Below, piece by piece: positions 1 to 7,837 of a stretch of 64,000 nucleotides of DNA (positions are counted from its first letter, which is position 1; every line of letters begins with the position of its first letter). The notes under the pieces were generated by a model. The model was given only the letters and a program-made list of their open reading frames with translations, was not told where the DNA came from and ran no database searches. The stretch covers positions 1,054,001-1,118,000 of the forward strand of contig NZ_CP150274.1 of the NCBI RefSeq assembly GCF_037977055.1. The letters run 5' to 3'. The position numbers and the translations under genes are program-made. The DNA is from Paenibacillus sp. FSL K6-1096 (lineage in GTDB: Bacteria > Bacillota > Bacilli > Paenibacillales > Paenibacillaceae).

Positions 1-268
1 TATTATGGGCTTCGGTTAAGTCAATGCCCAGCGAATTGGCGAAACAAACGGTAATGAAGAGAATGTCGCCCAGCTCCAGCTCGATCGAATTATCGGCTTC
101 ATCCGCCTTCTTCGGCTTCTCGCCGAATTGATGGTTCACTTCACGGGCCAGCTCCCCGACTTCCTCGGACATCCGGGCCAGCATGGACAGCGGGCTGAAG
201 TAGCCTTCCTTGAACTGTGAGATGTAAGCATCGACCTCACGTTGAATGTCACCAAGACTTTTATCCAT
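1..268 (-). CDS. ypjD: MazG-like nucleotide pyrophosphohydrolase YpjD, C-terminus cut by window edge
   Basis: The N-terminal 89 codons of a MazG-type all-alpha NTP pyrophosphatase are present and the gene runs off the left edge. The EEVGEL motif around residues 35-40, followed by ELGDILF, gives the paired acidic metal-binding segments of the family, which hydrolyses (d)NTPs to monophosphates. The ATG is preceded by a GGGGGTG ribosome binding site. Order with ypjC, ypjB, ypjA and qcrABC matches the Bacillus subtilis ypjD locus, which supports the name. Here the gene is divergent from the ypjC homologue. Family assignment is firm; the physiological substrate is unknown. Confidence 0.85.
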   Translation of the reverse strand, partial: MDKSLGDIQREVDAYISQFKEGYFSPLSMLARMSEEVGELAREVNHQFGEKPKKADEADNSIELELGDILFITVCFANSLGIDLTEAHN

Positions 269-315
269 ATATTGTTGTTTCACCCCCTGTATGTTCTTGC
301 CTTCTGTTTGCCCCT

Positions 316-344
316 ATGTTATCGTAAAGACGTTTTGAAGACAA
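316..344 (-). promoter_or_regulatory. Candidate sigma-A promoter for ypjD
   Basis: On the minus strand, TTGTCT (339-344) and TAACAT (316-321) are separated by 17 bp. This lies about 50 bp upstream of the ypjD start codon in the divergent gap. Assignment rests on sequence match and position only. Confidence 0.4.
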
Positions 345-402
345 ATCTTTTTTGAACAGCGTGTTAACATTTGCCCATTCTGAGGCGTAGGCGAGGGATT
401 AT

Positions 403-1275
403 ATGAATTCATCAATCAAGCTCGGCACCATCAGCAAAACCGTGGCCCCCATCCTGCTGGGCGCTGCCATTTACGCATTCGGTCTCCTGTATTTCATCGT
501 TCCCAATCAGCTGATGGAGGGCGGCGTTACCGGGATTACCATCCTGCTCAATTACGCCTTCAGCATCCCGATCTTCCTTACGACCCTGCTGATCAATCTT
601 CCGCTTTTTCTGCTGGGGTGGAAGGTGCTGGGAGCCAATCAGATTGTATACACGGGGGTCGGGATCGGATCGCTGTCCTTCTTCCTCTGGTTATTCGAGC
701 GGATGATCAAACTGGGCTGGATTGTGCCGTTCAGCACAGAGCATGATTTCATTCTTGCTTCATTATATGCCGGGGTCACCCTGGGGCTGGGGCTGGGGAT
801 TGTCTTCCGCTTCGGCGGCACCACCGGCGGTGTCGATATCGTCGCACGGATTCTCGGGCGCAGATTCGGCTGGAGTATGGGACAGATCATTCTGGTGGTG
901 GATGTGGTCATCATCGGCGCCTCCCTGCTCTACATTCCCCGTGAAAAGATTCTGTACACCCTCGTCGCCGTCTTCATCGCCTCCCGGGTGATTGACTTCA
1001 TCCAGGAAGGGGCCTACGCCGCCAAAGCGTTCACGATCATCAGCGACGAAGCGCCGAAGATTGCCGATCTGATCACGGCCGAGCTGGAGCGCGGCGTCAC
1101 CATGATCCCGGCGATCGGCGCCTATTCCAAGCAGGCCAAGCATATGGTCTACTGCGTAGTCTCCAGACAGGAGATCCGCCGGCTCAGCCTGCTGGTCAAG
1201 TCGGTCGATCCCAAGGCGTTCGTAATCATTAATGATGTCCACGATGTGCACGGCGAAGGCTTCCGCGAAACATAA
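403..1275 (+). CDS. ypjC: YitT/DUF2179 family membrane protein (YpjC-like)
   Basis: A 290-residue integral membrane protein. Five or six hydrophobic segments fill roughly residues 12-200, with glycine-rich turns such as GGVTGI and FGGTTGGVD typical of YitT_membrane. A soluble DUF2179 domain follows at about 210-285. The family is widespread in Firmicutes, and its transport or sensing role is not established. The ATG follows GAGGGAT. It is the only plus-strand gene in the first 45 kb, divergent from ypjD and convergent with ypjB, and shares a bidirectional terminator with ypjB. The ypjC name comes from position between ypjD and ypjB. Confidence 0.8.
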   Translation: MNSSIKLGTISKTVAPILLGAAIYAFGLLYFIVPNQLMEGGVTGITILLNYAFSIPIFLTTLLINLPLFLLGWKVLGANQIVYTGVGIGSLSFFLWLFERMIKLGWIVPFSTEHDFILASLYAGVTLGLGLGIVFRFGGTTGGVDIVARILGRRFGWSMGQIILVVDVVIIGASLLYIPREKILYTLVAVFIASRVIDFIQEGAYAAKAFTIISDEAPKIADLITAELERGVTMIPAIGAYSKQAKHMVYCVVSRQEIRRLSLLVKSVDPKAFVIINDVHDVHGEGFRET

Positions 1276-1300
1276 AATAACCTCACCGCTTATACAAATA

Positions 1301-1345
1301 GGGAGGACCCGCACAGCCGGTAATGGCTGATGGGGTCCTCCCTTG
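1301..1345. terminator. Bidirectional terminator between ypjC and ypjB
   Basis: A perfect 10-bp inverted repeat (GGGAGGACCC at 1301-1310 with GGGTCCTCCC at 1333-1342), extended by an inner CAGCC/GGCTG pairing, sits between two convergent genes. It is flanked by a short T-rich stretch, so it can serve both strands. Confidence 0.75.
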
Positions 1346-1349
1346 TTCG

Positions 1350-2267
1350 TTATACCGTCTTCGTGTCCCTTTGCTGGCCCCGGTACTTGCGGTAGGCCGC
1401 GTAGGCCAGCATGGTAAGAATAAATGCACCTGTAAGAAGTCCCCAGCCGCCGTATTCCGGCGGAGCAAGCGGCAAGGACAGGGCGGGCTCATCACGATCC
1501 TTGCCGAACATCACCCGGGCCGCATCCTGTCCGTAGGACACCATCTCCACCAGGCGGGTGCGCTCCGGCGGCTGCTCGGAGGCCGTTGTCCCGGCCGCGT
1601 AGGACAGCCAGGAATCGAACGCATTCACCGTTTCAGCCGGACGGGAGATGATTACCGCAGGCCGGATGTTGGCGTACCGGCTCTGCAGCCTGGAGAGGGC
1701 TGCGGTCCAGCTTTTGAGATCACCTGCGGCGGCGCTTTGCTCCATATCCTTCAGATCCTCACGGACCAGCTTATAATACTGCAGCCACATCGGCGCTCTG
1801 GGATGATTCAGACTGTTCGCAGCCAGCCTCAGCTTCGCAGCAGCGGCCTCCCATTTCTCCGGGGAAGGCTCTGCGGCAGCCAGCGCCGACTTCATATCCA
1901 TAATCACTGCCGAGAGGGCATTAATTCCCTCCACAGAGGTCATCCCCTCAAAGGACGAAGAGATGAAGATCTGCGAGACCTGCTCCGCCTCCTCGCGGGC
2001 CTTCAATATATTGCCTTCCAGCACATAGCCGTATAAGGCCTCCGCTGCCTCTTCCAGCCGCTGTGCCCCGCTCCGCGAGGTCAGTGCGGCCGGATCACTG
2101 GCATCCGGCGACGTTGCTGCTGAGGCGATGTAAGCACCCGTAACCGGTATTGTACCAGCACCGGCAGCACCCGCCTCCGCCTGCACCTTCCCTCCGCCAA
2201 TAGCCGTACCGGCCAGCAGCCAGCACAGCATCATTCCAGACAGTATGAATATGGTTCTGCGCGGCAT
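1350..2267 (-). CDS. ypjB: Sporulation protein YpjB
   Basis: A 305-residue protein with an N-terminal signal or anchor (PRRTIFILSGMMLCWLLAG), an alanine-rich helical region, and a C-terminal membrane segment around GWGLLTGAFILTMLAYAAY followed by a basic tail. It should therefore face the outside while anchored at the C-terminus. A TTG codon lies 13 codons further upstream, but the ATG at 2267 has the GGGAGGGAT ribosome binding site and directly precedes the signal peptide, so that start was chosen. It lies 55 bp downstream of ypjA, as in B. subtilis. YpjB is annotated as sporulation-associated; its molecular function is unknown. Confidence 0.75.
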   Translation of the reverse strand: MPRRTIFILSGMMLCWLLAGTAIGGGKVQAEAGAAGAGTIPVTGAYIASAATSPDASDPAALTSRSGAQRLEEAAEALYGYVLEGNILKAREEAEQVSQIFISSSFEGMTSVEGINALSAVIMDMKSALAAAEPSPEKWEAAAAKLRLAANSLNHPRAPMWLQYYKLVREDLKDMEQSAAAGDLKSWTAALSRLQSRYANIRPAVIISRPAETVNAFDSWLSYAAGTTASEQPPERTRLVEMVSYGQDAARVMFGKDRDEPALSLPLAPPEYGGWGLLTGAFILTMLAYAAYRKYRGQQRDTKTV

Positions 2268-2322
2268 GAGACATCCCTCCCACCTTAATGTATGGCGGGA
2301 GGACAAGAGTTAGAACAGATGC

Positions 2323-2955
2323 TCAGCGCTTCGCGGCGGCAGACCGCCTGCTCCTGCCGCTGAACAGCCAGGCGGCCGCGGTGCTGAAGAGCGTCAGCCC
2401 CATGGTGAAATACTGGACGGCCTCTACGTCATCATCCAGCACCGAGGGCAGCCACGGATACACCCCTTGCGAGTAATCCACCATATCGTTGGCGAATGTC
2501 CATAGAAGCGCTACCGGCAGCATCCGGCGGAGATTGAAGAAGCGGGCATAGATCAGCGCCTCAACGGCCATTCCGGTATGGGAGACGATCAGCATCCAGT
2601 CCTTCCAGGTAATTGAATCCCCCTGATAGCCTCCAGCCACGATAATGCTGACTGCCCAGATTCCGTACTTCACTGAGGTGACAACGGCAAGTGCCTCAAT
2701 CAGCTGGCGCACCATTGTTCCTGTGAGGCCCTTGGGCGGATAGAGCAGCAGCAGCAGCGCCAATGTGAAGAACAGGCTGGCGGTAGGGCTGTCGGGCACG
2801 AACGGCAGCAGCCAGAGCGGCTCCGTCTCCGCCGTGAACTGGAGCTGGTTCCCGTACCACATATAGCCGTACACCGTCCCCAGCAGATTAACGATGAACA
2901 GCAGCCAGATAATTCTTCTGTCCCTGAATAACCTCTCAAACCAATGACCCGGCAT
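2323..2955 (-). CDS. ypjA: DUF1405 family membrane protein YpjA
   Basis: A 210-residue polytopic membrane protein with about six hydrophobic segments. The first begins near residue 14 (IIWLLFIVNLLGTVYGYMWY), and the protein ends in a basic SGRSRRSAAAKR tail. The DUF1405 family has no assigned activity. GGAGG lies 11 nt before the ATG. It is followed at short distance by ypjB, and is separated from qcrC by a terminator hairpin, so ypjA-ypjB probably form their own unit. Synteny with qcrABC-ypjA-ypjB in Bacillus supports the assignment. Confidence 0.8.
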   Translation of the reverse strand: MPGHWFERLFRDRRIIWLLFIVNLLGTVYGYMWYGNQLQFTAETEPLWLLPFVPDSPTASLFFTLALLLLLYPPKGLTGTMVRQLIEALAVVTSVKYGIWAVSIIVAGGYQGDSITWKDWMLIVSHTGMAVEALIYARFFNLRRMLPVALLWTFANDMVDYSQGVYPWLPSVLDDDVEAVQYFTMGLTLFSTAAAWLFSGRSRRSAAAKR

Positions 2956-3009
2956 ATGTACTTCTTCCTCCCGACTTATAACAGCTTGATGTCATTTACG
3001 GCTTCACAT

Positions 3010-3045
3010 GCAAAAGCCTGACCGCATGAACGATCAGGCTTGCGT
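3010..3045 (-). terminator. Terminator downstream of qcrC
   Basis: AAGCCTGA (3014-3021) and TCAGGCTT (3034-3041) form an 8-bp stem with a 12-nt loop. On the minus strand it ends in a short T-run. It lies 15 bp after the qcrC stop. Confidence 0.6.
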
Positions 3046-3055
3046 AATTTTCATT

Positions 3056-3928
3056 TTACTGTTCACTTTTTTGTTTGGCAAGCCAGGCGGCCAGCGTATC
3101 AATATCCTGCTCGCTCAGCCCTGCTCCCAAGGCCGTCTCGTACATCGCCGGCATATTCCCTTGGCCTTCTTTGATGATAGCCAGGATGGCGGCCTGATCA
3201 TGGGTGTCTCCTACACCGCGCAGCGAAGGTCCGCTCGCACCCTTCAGATCTGCGGCATGGCAGGATATACAGGTTGCCTGCTTGAACAGCTCCATCGCCG
3301 GGTCATCCTTGTCCACAATGGCAATGCTCTTCGGCTGGACCGCACTTGTAGTCGGTTTGCCTGCCGCCTTGTTCTCAGCGGCCTTCTCCTCCCGCTGGAT
3401 GTGCTCCGGAATCTGGTTCGTTTCGGCCATCTCATGCTTGTATTCCGTCCAGGCCGTATTCGTCAGGTAGATAATCGCGATCAGGGACAGGAACATCAGC
3501 GAGGATGCAATCGGTCTGCGGTAGAACCGGCGCTCCCGGCCTGTGTCCAGGAATGGCGCCAGCAGCAGCGCCCCGAAGGCCACCCCTGTTACGCCCAGTG
3601 TTCCAAGCACAATATAGTCACCGGATGCATAAGGCAGCTTCAGATATTGATACAGGAACAGGAAATACCAGTCCGGGATCGGAATAACCGATGCTGCAGG
3701 ATTGGCGGGGAACCCGAGCGGCGCCGGCTCGGAGATGGTCAATACCAGAATCCCCACCAGCACTACTACGCCCACCATCCATTCCTTCAGCAGAAAGTTG
3801 GGGATGAAGGCCTCTGATTTGCCCGGATAAGCCGTATAGTCAGGCGGGGTAATGAACCCGTTGCCCCTGCGGACCCGGGAATCCCCGACATAGACCACCT
3901 TCTCTTTGGAGTCGTCTCCGTGTGCCAT
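3056..3928 (-). CDS. qcrC: Menaquinol:cytochrome c reductase cytochrome b/c subunit QcrC
   Basis: A 290-residue fusion of a subunit-IV-like membrane part and a cytochrome c domain. Three transmembrane segments start near EWMVGVVVLVGILVLTI. The C-terminal domain carries the haem-attachment motif CISCH at residues 220-224 and a probable Met ligand in GNMPAM. It is the third subunit of the bc1/b6f-like complex that passes electrons from menaquinol to cytochrome c. It follows qcrB after 24 bp in the qcrABC operon. Length is somewhat above the Bacillus protein because of a charged linker (QREEKAAENKAAGKPTTS) before the haem domain. Confidence 0.95.
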   Translation of the reverse strand: MAHGDDSKEKVVYVGDSRVRRGNGFITPPDYTAYPGKSEAFIPNFLLKEWMVGVVVLVGILVLTISEPAPLGFPANPAASVIPIPDWYFLFLYQYLKLPYASGDYIVLGTLGVTGVAFGALLLAPFLDTGRERRFYRRPIASSLMFLSLIAIIYLTNTAWTEYKHEMAETNQIPEHIQREEKAAENKAAGKPTTSAVQPKSIAIVDKDDPAMELFKQATCISCHAADLKGASGPSLRGVGDTHDQAAILAIIKEGQGNMPAMYETALGAGLSEQDIDTLAAWLAKQKSEQ

Positions 3929-3952
3929 GACAGTGCCTCCTATAATGGTATT

Positions 3953-4624
3953 TTACAATGGACCGGATATGCCTTGTCTGCGGATCATGATGAAATGTCC
4001 GACCAGCAGTATAAGCAGGACCGCCGGGAGGAAGAATACATGGAGGGCGAAGAAGCGGGTCAGCGTCTCCGCACCGGCAATGGTGCCGCCCTGCATCAGC
4101 TCCTTCAGCACCGGTCCCATGAACGGAACCGAGTTGGCAATCTCCAGTGTTACCTTGGTGGCGAAGTAAGCCTTGTTGTCCCAAGGAAGCAGGTAGCCGG
4201 TCAGCCCCAGCCCCAGCATGACGAAGAAGATCAGCATGCCCACCACCCAGTTCATCTCGCGGGGAGCCTTATAGGAGCCGGTGAAGAATACACGCATCGT
4301 GTGCAGGAACATCATGACAATGACCAGACTCGCGCCCCAGTGGTGCATCCCGCGGACGATTTTACCGAAGGCTACCTTGGTCTGCAAATATTCCACACTG
4401 GCATAGGCATTGATAATATCGGGAACATAATACATCGTCAGGAACATGCCGGACAGAATCTGAATGACGGTAATGAAGAAGGTCAGGCCGCCGAAGCAGT
4501 AGACAAACGCCGAGAAATGGTGCGCCGGATTGACATGCTCGGGAACCTCGTGGTCGGCCACATCTCTCCAGATCGGTGTAATATCCAGACGTTCGTCGAT
4601 CCAGTTATATACATTTTTGAACAC
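3953..4624 (-). CDS. qcrB: Menaquinol:cytochrome c reductase cytochrome b subunit QcrB
   Basis: A cytochrome b6-type membrane subunit of 223 residues. Cys43 in YCFGG matches the cysteine that covalently holds a third haem in b6-type complexes, and paired histidines sit in the second and fourth membrane helices (GMHHWGASL, LHTMRVFF, FALHVFFLP). An in-frame reading extends 23 codons upstream into qcrA. However, the GTG at 4624 follows AAGGAGG, lies just after the qcrA stop, and gives the usual family length. It is translated between qcrA and qcrC in one operon. Confidence 0.93.
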   Translation of the reverse strand: MFKNVYNWIDERLDITPIWRDVADHEVPEHVNPAHHFSAFVYCFGGLTFFITVIQILSGMFLTMYYVPDIINAYASVEYLQTKVAFGKIVRGMHHWGASLVIVMMFLHTMRVFFTGSYKAPREMNWVVGMLIFFVMLGLGLTGYLLPWDNKAYFATKVTLEIANSVPFMGPVLKELMQGGTIAGAETLTRFFALHVFFLPAVLLILLVGHFIMIRRQGISGPL

Positions 4625-4628
4625 GCCC

Positions 4629-5183
4629 TTACGCCTCCTTCTGAGCTTGCGTATTCGGAACGATCTCCCCCAGATACACCCAGCCTCCGTCAATCTTGGT
4701 GGTGTACTGGTCCAGGGGCTTGGGCGCTACAGCAAGCTGCTTGCCCTGTTTGGTATACCGCGCACCGTGGCAGGGGCAGTGATACTCATCGGGATACGCC
4801 TTGTTGTTGTTCCAGCCGACCGTGCAGCCAAGATGCTTGCAGATCGGTGAAAGCGCATAAATATCTCCGTTCTCACCTTTGCGGATCCATGCTGTCAGCA
4901 GCGATGTACTGGCATACCATCCGTCCTGCTGCGGAAGCTCGAAGGTGAACTCCTGCGGCTCGTCGGTGATTTTGGACACTTCCGCCACCTTGATGAAGGT
5001 TCCCTCGCCCTTTTTATGTAAGATCGGGTCTACGGCAAACCGGACCATCGGCATTAGCGCCCCCACCCCCATAAAAGCAGTAGCTCCACCCAGCGTATAG
5101 GTCAAAAATTGTCTGCGCGACATCTCTTTTCGGCTAGGCGGTTTAAGCGGATGGGAATCCTGGTCTTCGTTAAGGCTGCTCAT
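4629..5183 (-). CDS. qcrA: Menaquinol:cytochrome c reductase Rieske iron-sulfur subunit QcrA
   Basis: A 184-residue Rieske protein. The [2Fe-2S] ligand boxes CKHLGC and CPCHGARY are both intact. An N-terminal SRRQFLTYTLGG segment with twin arginines ahead of a hydrophobic helix suggests Tat-dependent insertion, as known for this family. The ATG at 5183 follows an AGGGGGT site. Upstream in-frame codons have no such site. It is the first gene of qcrABC, and a good promoter match lies about 100 bp upstream. Confidence 0.94.
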   Translation of the reverse strand: MSSLNEDQDSHPLKPPSRKEMSRRQFLTYTLGGATAFMGVGALMPMVRFAVDPILHKKGEGTFIKVAEVSKITDEPQEFTFELPQQDGWYASTSLLTAWIRKGENGDIYALSPICKHLGCTVGWNNNKAYPDEYHCPCHGARYTKQGKQLAVAPKPLDQYTTKIDGGWVYLGEIVPNTQAQKEA

Positions 5184-5286
5184 ACTGTGTGTAACCCCCT
5201 TTTCAAAATTGGAGAAGGCACAATACATTTCTGGTAATTAATCCGTTTTCAATGAAATAAATCACATGACATATAAGTTCATCCTT

Positions 5287-5316
5287 ATCATAGCTTAGGG
5301 GTCCAAAACCCGTCAA
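5287..5316 (-). promoter_or_regulatory. Candidate sigma-A promoter of qcrABC
   Basis: Minus-strand TTGACG (5311-5316) and TATGAT (5287-5292) have an 18-bp spacer. The qcrA start lies about 100 bp downstream, leaving room for a leader. The region 5229-5389 holds no gene. Confidence 0.55.
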
Positions 5317-5389
5317 GAATATTGTCTAAATTGTGACAGGCGTTCAAGGCTGTTTTTTAATAAATTGTTGATTTTTCGTCACATTTAAC

Positions 5390-5815
5390 TCATTTCCCGT
5401 TCTCCCACAGAGCCTGGATTTCCCCGCGCACATAAGCGCTTACCAGAACCTGCGAATCGGCTGCAATTACAGGCATGCAAAGGACTAAATCGCTTTCATG
5501 AATCTCCCCCTCAGGCAGCGCTTCGTTGGCAGACAGCACGATGGCGTACTGGAAGCCAATGGATTTGACTTTCCGGCAGATCTCGTTCATCAGCGCTATG
5601 CTGCCCGTCCCCGCATACTGGATTGCAGGGTAAGTCACTACCCGTCCCTGAAAAGGCTTTTCTACCAGATCCAGAAAATCACGCTGCCGTTCGAGTATGT
5701 ACACCGTCTCTGGCGGCGTCTCCGTGCCCCGCAGTCCGCTGTAGGGAATCACACAGGTGTCGTAGTAGTGCCCGTTAGTCTCCCAGCTCTCTCTGTCAAA
5801 ATCACTGAATTTCAT
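5390..5815 (-). CDS. ypiF: DUF2487 family protein YpiF
   Basis: A 141-residue soluble protein with no signal peptide or membrane segment. It begins MKFSDFDRESW and matches the DUF2487 family called YpiF in Bacillus, which always sits just upstream of qcrA, as here. The ATG at 5815 is preceded by GGGAGGG. The function is unknown. The family's constant association with qcr genes hints at a link to respiration or its assembly, but that is inference. Confidence 0.7.
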   Translation of the reverse strand: MKFSDFDRESWETNGHYYDTCVIPYSGLRGTETPPETVYILERQRDFLDLVEKPFQGRVVTYPAIQYAGTGSIALMNEICRKVKSIGFQYAIVLSANEALPEGEIHESDLVLCMPVIAADSQVLVSAYVRGEIQALWENGK

Positions 5816-5910
5816 AGAATGCCCTCCCTCTGGCCGCTGCTGCAGCGACATTAATCACTATTACAAGCATCATAATCAAGCGGAGGACGCTTGGCAATCA
5901 CCTGCACTCA

Positions 5911-5939
5911 AAAAAAGAAATGCGCCAGGCGCATTTCCT
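5911..5939 (-). terminator. Intrinsic terminator after the IDEAL protein gene
   Basis: GAAATGCGCC (5917-5926) and GGCGCATTTC (5928-5937) form a strong palindromic stem. On the minus strand it is followed by seven T residues. It separates the upstream unit from ypiF. Confidence 0.85.
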
Positions 5940-6118
5940 TATGCCAAACTTTTCAGTTCTTCAGTCAGATTCCGGAAAGCCGCCTCATCTCCGGCAGCCA
6001 GCGCCGTGTCGATCTCCCGGTACAAGATGTCGGTACGACGCTTTTTTAACGCTTCATCCCACACCATTTCTGCAGCAAGCCCCAGCATCACTTCATAAGT
6101 AGCCTTCATTTTGTCCAT
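5939..6118 (-). CDS. Small IDEAL-domain protein
   Basis: A 59-residue protein that is almost entirely an IDEAL domain: the helical segment KKRRTDILYREIDTALAAGD is the family signature. The ATG follows GGAGGTG at 7 nt. It occupies the position of ypiB in Bacillus (between aromatic genes and ypiF). YpiB there is about 180 residues, with an N-terminal UPF0302 domain ahead of the IDEAL domain; that N-terminal part is absent here. IDEAL domains are short protein-interaction modules, for example in ComK-related proteins, so this is probably an adaptor. No partner can be read from the sequence. Confidence 0.7.
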   Translation of the reverse strand: MDKMKATYEVMLGLAAEMVWDEALKKRRTDILYREIDTALAAGDEAAFRNLTEELKSLA

Positions 6119-6136
6119 TCGATACACCTCCGCTGT

Positions 6137-6643
6137 TTAAAAGTTTCCGTATTCCCTTGCCTTATGAACATAGCTGTCACTTGTGCGCGCCATCCTCAGC
6201 AAATCCTGCTCCGTTAATTCGCGGACTACTCTGGCCGGTGTGCCCAGTGAAAGCGTGTACGGAGGAATGATGGTATTCTCGGTAACAATGGAGCCGGCTC
6301 CTACTAAAGCATATTCACCAATCTCTGCTGCGTTCAGTACAATTGCACCCATTCCGATTAATGTGCCCTTGCCTATCCGGCAGCCGTGAATGATTGCTGA
6401 ATGACCGACCGAGATGTCATCCTCCAGCACCAGCGGCAAGCCCTCTGCCACATGGCCGACTACACCGTCTTGAATATTACAGCGCTCCCCGATGATCACC
6501 GGGGCCAGATCGCCCCGCAGGACGGCGTTGAACCAGACACTGGATTGTTTGCTTATCCTTACATCGCCCACGAGCTTGGCGCCTTCCGCCACATAGACGG
6601 ATTCCGCAAGCTGCGGTATGTAACTCCCATAGGCAATCCGCAT
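6137..6643 (-). CDS. Gamma-carbonic-anhydrase-like hexapeptide-repeat protein
   Basis: A 168-residue left-handed beta-helix protein built from hexapeptide repeats (VGDVRI, IGERCN, IGKGTL, IGEYAL), ending in a short helix. Three histidines at the gamma-class zinc positions are kept, in VGHVAEG and GHSAIIHG, so metal binding is likely. Family members (YtoA, YrdA, PaaY) include carbonic anhydrases and thioesterases, and the substrate cannot be decided from sequence. It lies between the IDEAL protein and a 363-residue unknown with short gaps, suggesting co-transcription. Confidence 0.8.
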   Translation of the reverse strand: MRIAYGSYIPQLAESVYVAEGAKLVGDVRISKQSSVWFNAVLRGDLAPVIIGERCNIQDGVVGHVAEGLPLVLEDDISVGHSAIIHGCRIGKGTLIGMGAIVLNAAEIGEYALVGAGSIVTENTIIPPYTLSLGTPARVVRELTEQDLLRMARTSDSYVHKAREYGNF

Positions 6644-6654
6644 CGCTCTCCCCC

Positions 6655-7746
6655 TTACCTGAACAGATGCTTCGGCACTGCCGCCTCACATCCCCAGGGT
6701 GTCATCATGACTGCTGTTCCTCCGGCGGCCTCCCCAAGCCTGACCATCCCCAGATGCAGCATCATCCTTAAAATGCGCTGTTCCAGTATGGAACCTGCAT
6801 CATCGTAATAGAAAGGCTTGATCAGCCAGCCGATGCCTTCAGAGAGCGAAGCAGCGGTTACCCACCTGTCCGCCCCCAGGCTGATCCAGTAGACCAGTGA
6901 AGGCAAATTTGGAATAGCACCTTTATACAGTCTTAACCAAAAGGAGAATAACTGCATCAGCTTTTCCGATTTCCCCTCTTCCAGGAAGCGGCTGCCTGCA
7001 TCGGTCAGCGTCAGCCGGTAGCCTTCCTCCGAGATCCAGCGGCGGTGGCGGGCATAATCGTACAGCAGGGCGAATCTTGGCGGATAATGCTCACAGGCTC
7101 TGCCGTAGCCGAACCTCCAGCCGCCCTTGCCGAGGAGAGGCTCTGCAATCTGCAGCGCATTCATCAATCCCTGCTGACTGCGCTTATACAGCGCCCCCTC
7201 CTGGTTCAGCTCCGGCTCGTTCTCCAGCACATAGCGCAGGAACAGCAATAAGTCTCCGGCCAGCAGCTCCCCTTCACCGCGGTACACCGCCGGCTCCGGG
7301 CACGGCTCTATCCGTTCCTTCATATATTCGCCGAGCCGGTCGCGGAAGCGGTGCTTCAGGTCCAGCGGCACCTGGAACAGATATCTGTTCTGCTGGGTGG
7401 TGCCGCTGAAGAGCCAGCCGCCGTTCTTGATCCGGCTGACCAGCTCGCGGTAATCCCCGCTTGCTCCGGGCGGAGCATCGAAGGAAGCCTGACGGGCCAT
7501 CGCCAGCAGATCCTCCAGACTGAAGTGGCTGCGCTCATCGAAGAGCAGGGTATTGAGCAGGCGCAGCTCCTCCGGGGAAGCCCCCCGGATATGAGTCTCC
7601 ATGAACTCCCGGCTGCCTAAGGTGATCAGGATGCTCTGAATCAGATCATGTTTGGAATTCCGTTTGCACTCGCACTGGTAGCGCCCCGCAATGGCGGTAA
7701 GCTGACCAATATCTGCGTATGTGAGCATATCCGCCAGATTCATCAT
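6655..7746 (-). CDS. Unrecognised 363-residue soluble protein
   Basis: I do not recognise a specific function. The protein is predicted soluble and helical. Its N-terminus (LTYADIGQLTAIAG, then CKRNSKHDLIQSI) resembles the small winged-helix or SAP-like region at the start of helicase-associated proteins such as the XPB/Ssl2-like group, but no helicase motifs follow. The C-terminal half has tryptophan-rich helices (LLSFWLRLYKGAI is one type). It starts ATGATG, so the first codon could be 7746 or 7743. Only 11 bp separate it from the carbonic-anhydrase-like gene, and its position matches ypiA in Bacillus, though it does not look like the TPR protein YpiA. Confidence 0.55.
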   Translation of the reverse strand: MMNLADMLTYADIGQLTAIAGRYQCECKRNSKHDLIQSILITLGSREFMETHIRGASPEELRLLNTLLFDERSHFSLEDLLAMARQASFDAPPGASGDYRELVSRIKNGGWLFSGTTQQNRYLFQVPLDLKHRFRDRLGEYMKERIEPCPEPAVYRGEGELLAGDLLLFLRYVLENEPELNQEGALYKRSQQGLMNALQIAEPLLGKGGWRFGYGRACEHYPPRFALLYDYARHRRWISEEGYRLTLTDAGSRFLEEGKSEKLMQLFSFWLRLYKGAIPNLPSLVYWISLGADRWVTAASLSEGIGWLIKPFYYDDAGSILEQRILRMMLHLGMVRLGEAAGGTAVMMTPWGCEAAVPKHLFR

Positions 7747-7808
7747 TTTATCGCCTCACTGTTTTACTACCATTATGGGAAATACAGCCCTTTTTATTCC
7801 TGATCCGC

Positions 7809-7837
7809 AAAAAAAATAACCCGAGGTGCCCGGGTTA
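7809..7837 (-). terminator. Terminator overlapping the phosphatase stop codon
   Basis: A stem of AACCCG (7818-7823) with CGGGTT (7831-7836) is followed on the minus strand by eight T residues. The stop codon of the upstream phosphatase gene lies inside the stem. Confidence 0.8.

Noticed and set aside
763..1314. 183-codon minus-strand frame opposite ypjC
   Set aside because: It is antisense to a clear membrane-protein gene. Its composition reflects the opposite strand, and it lacks a ribosome binding site.
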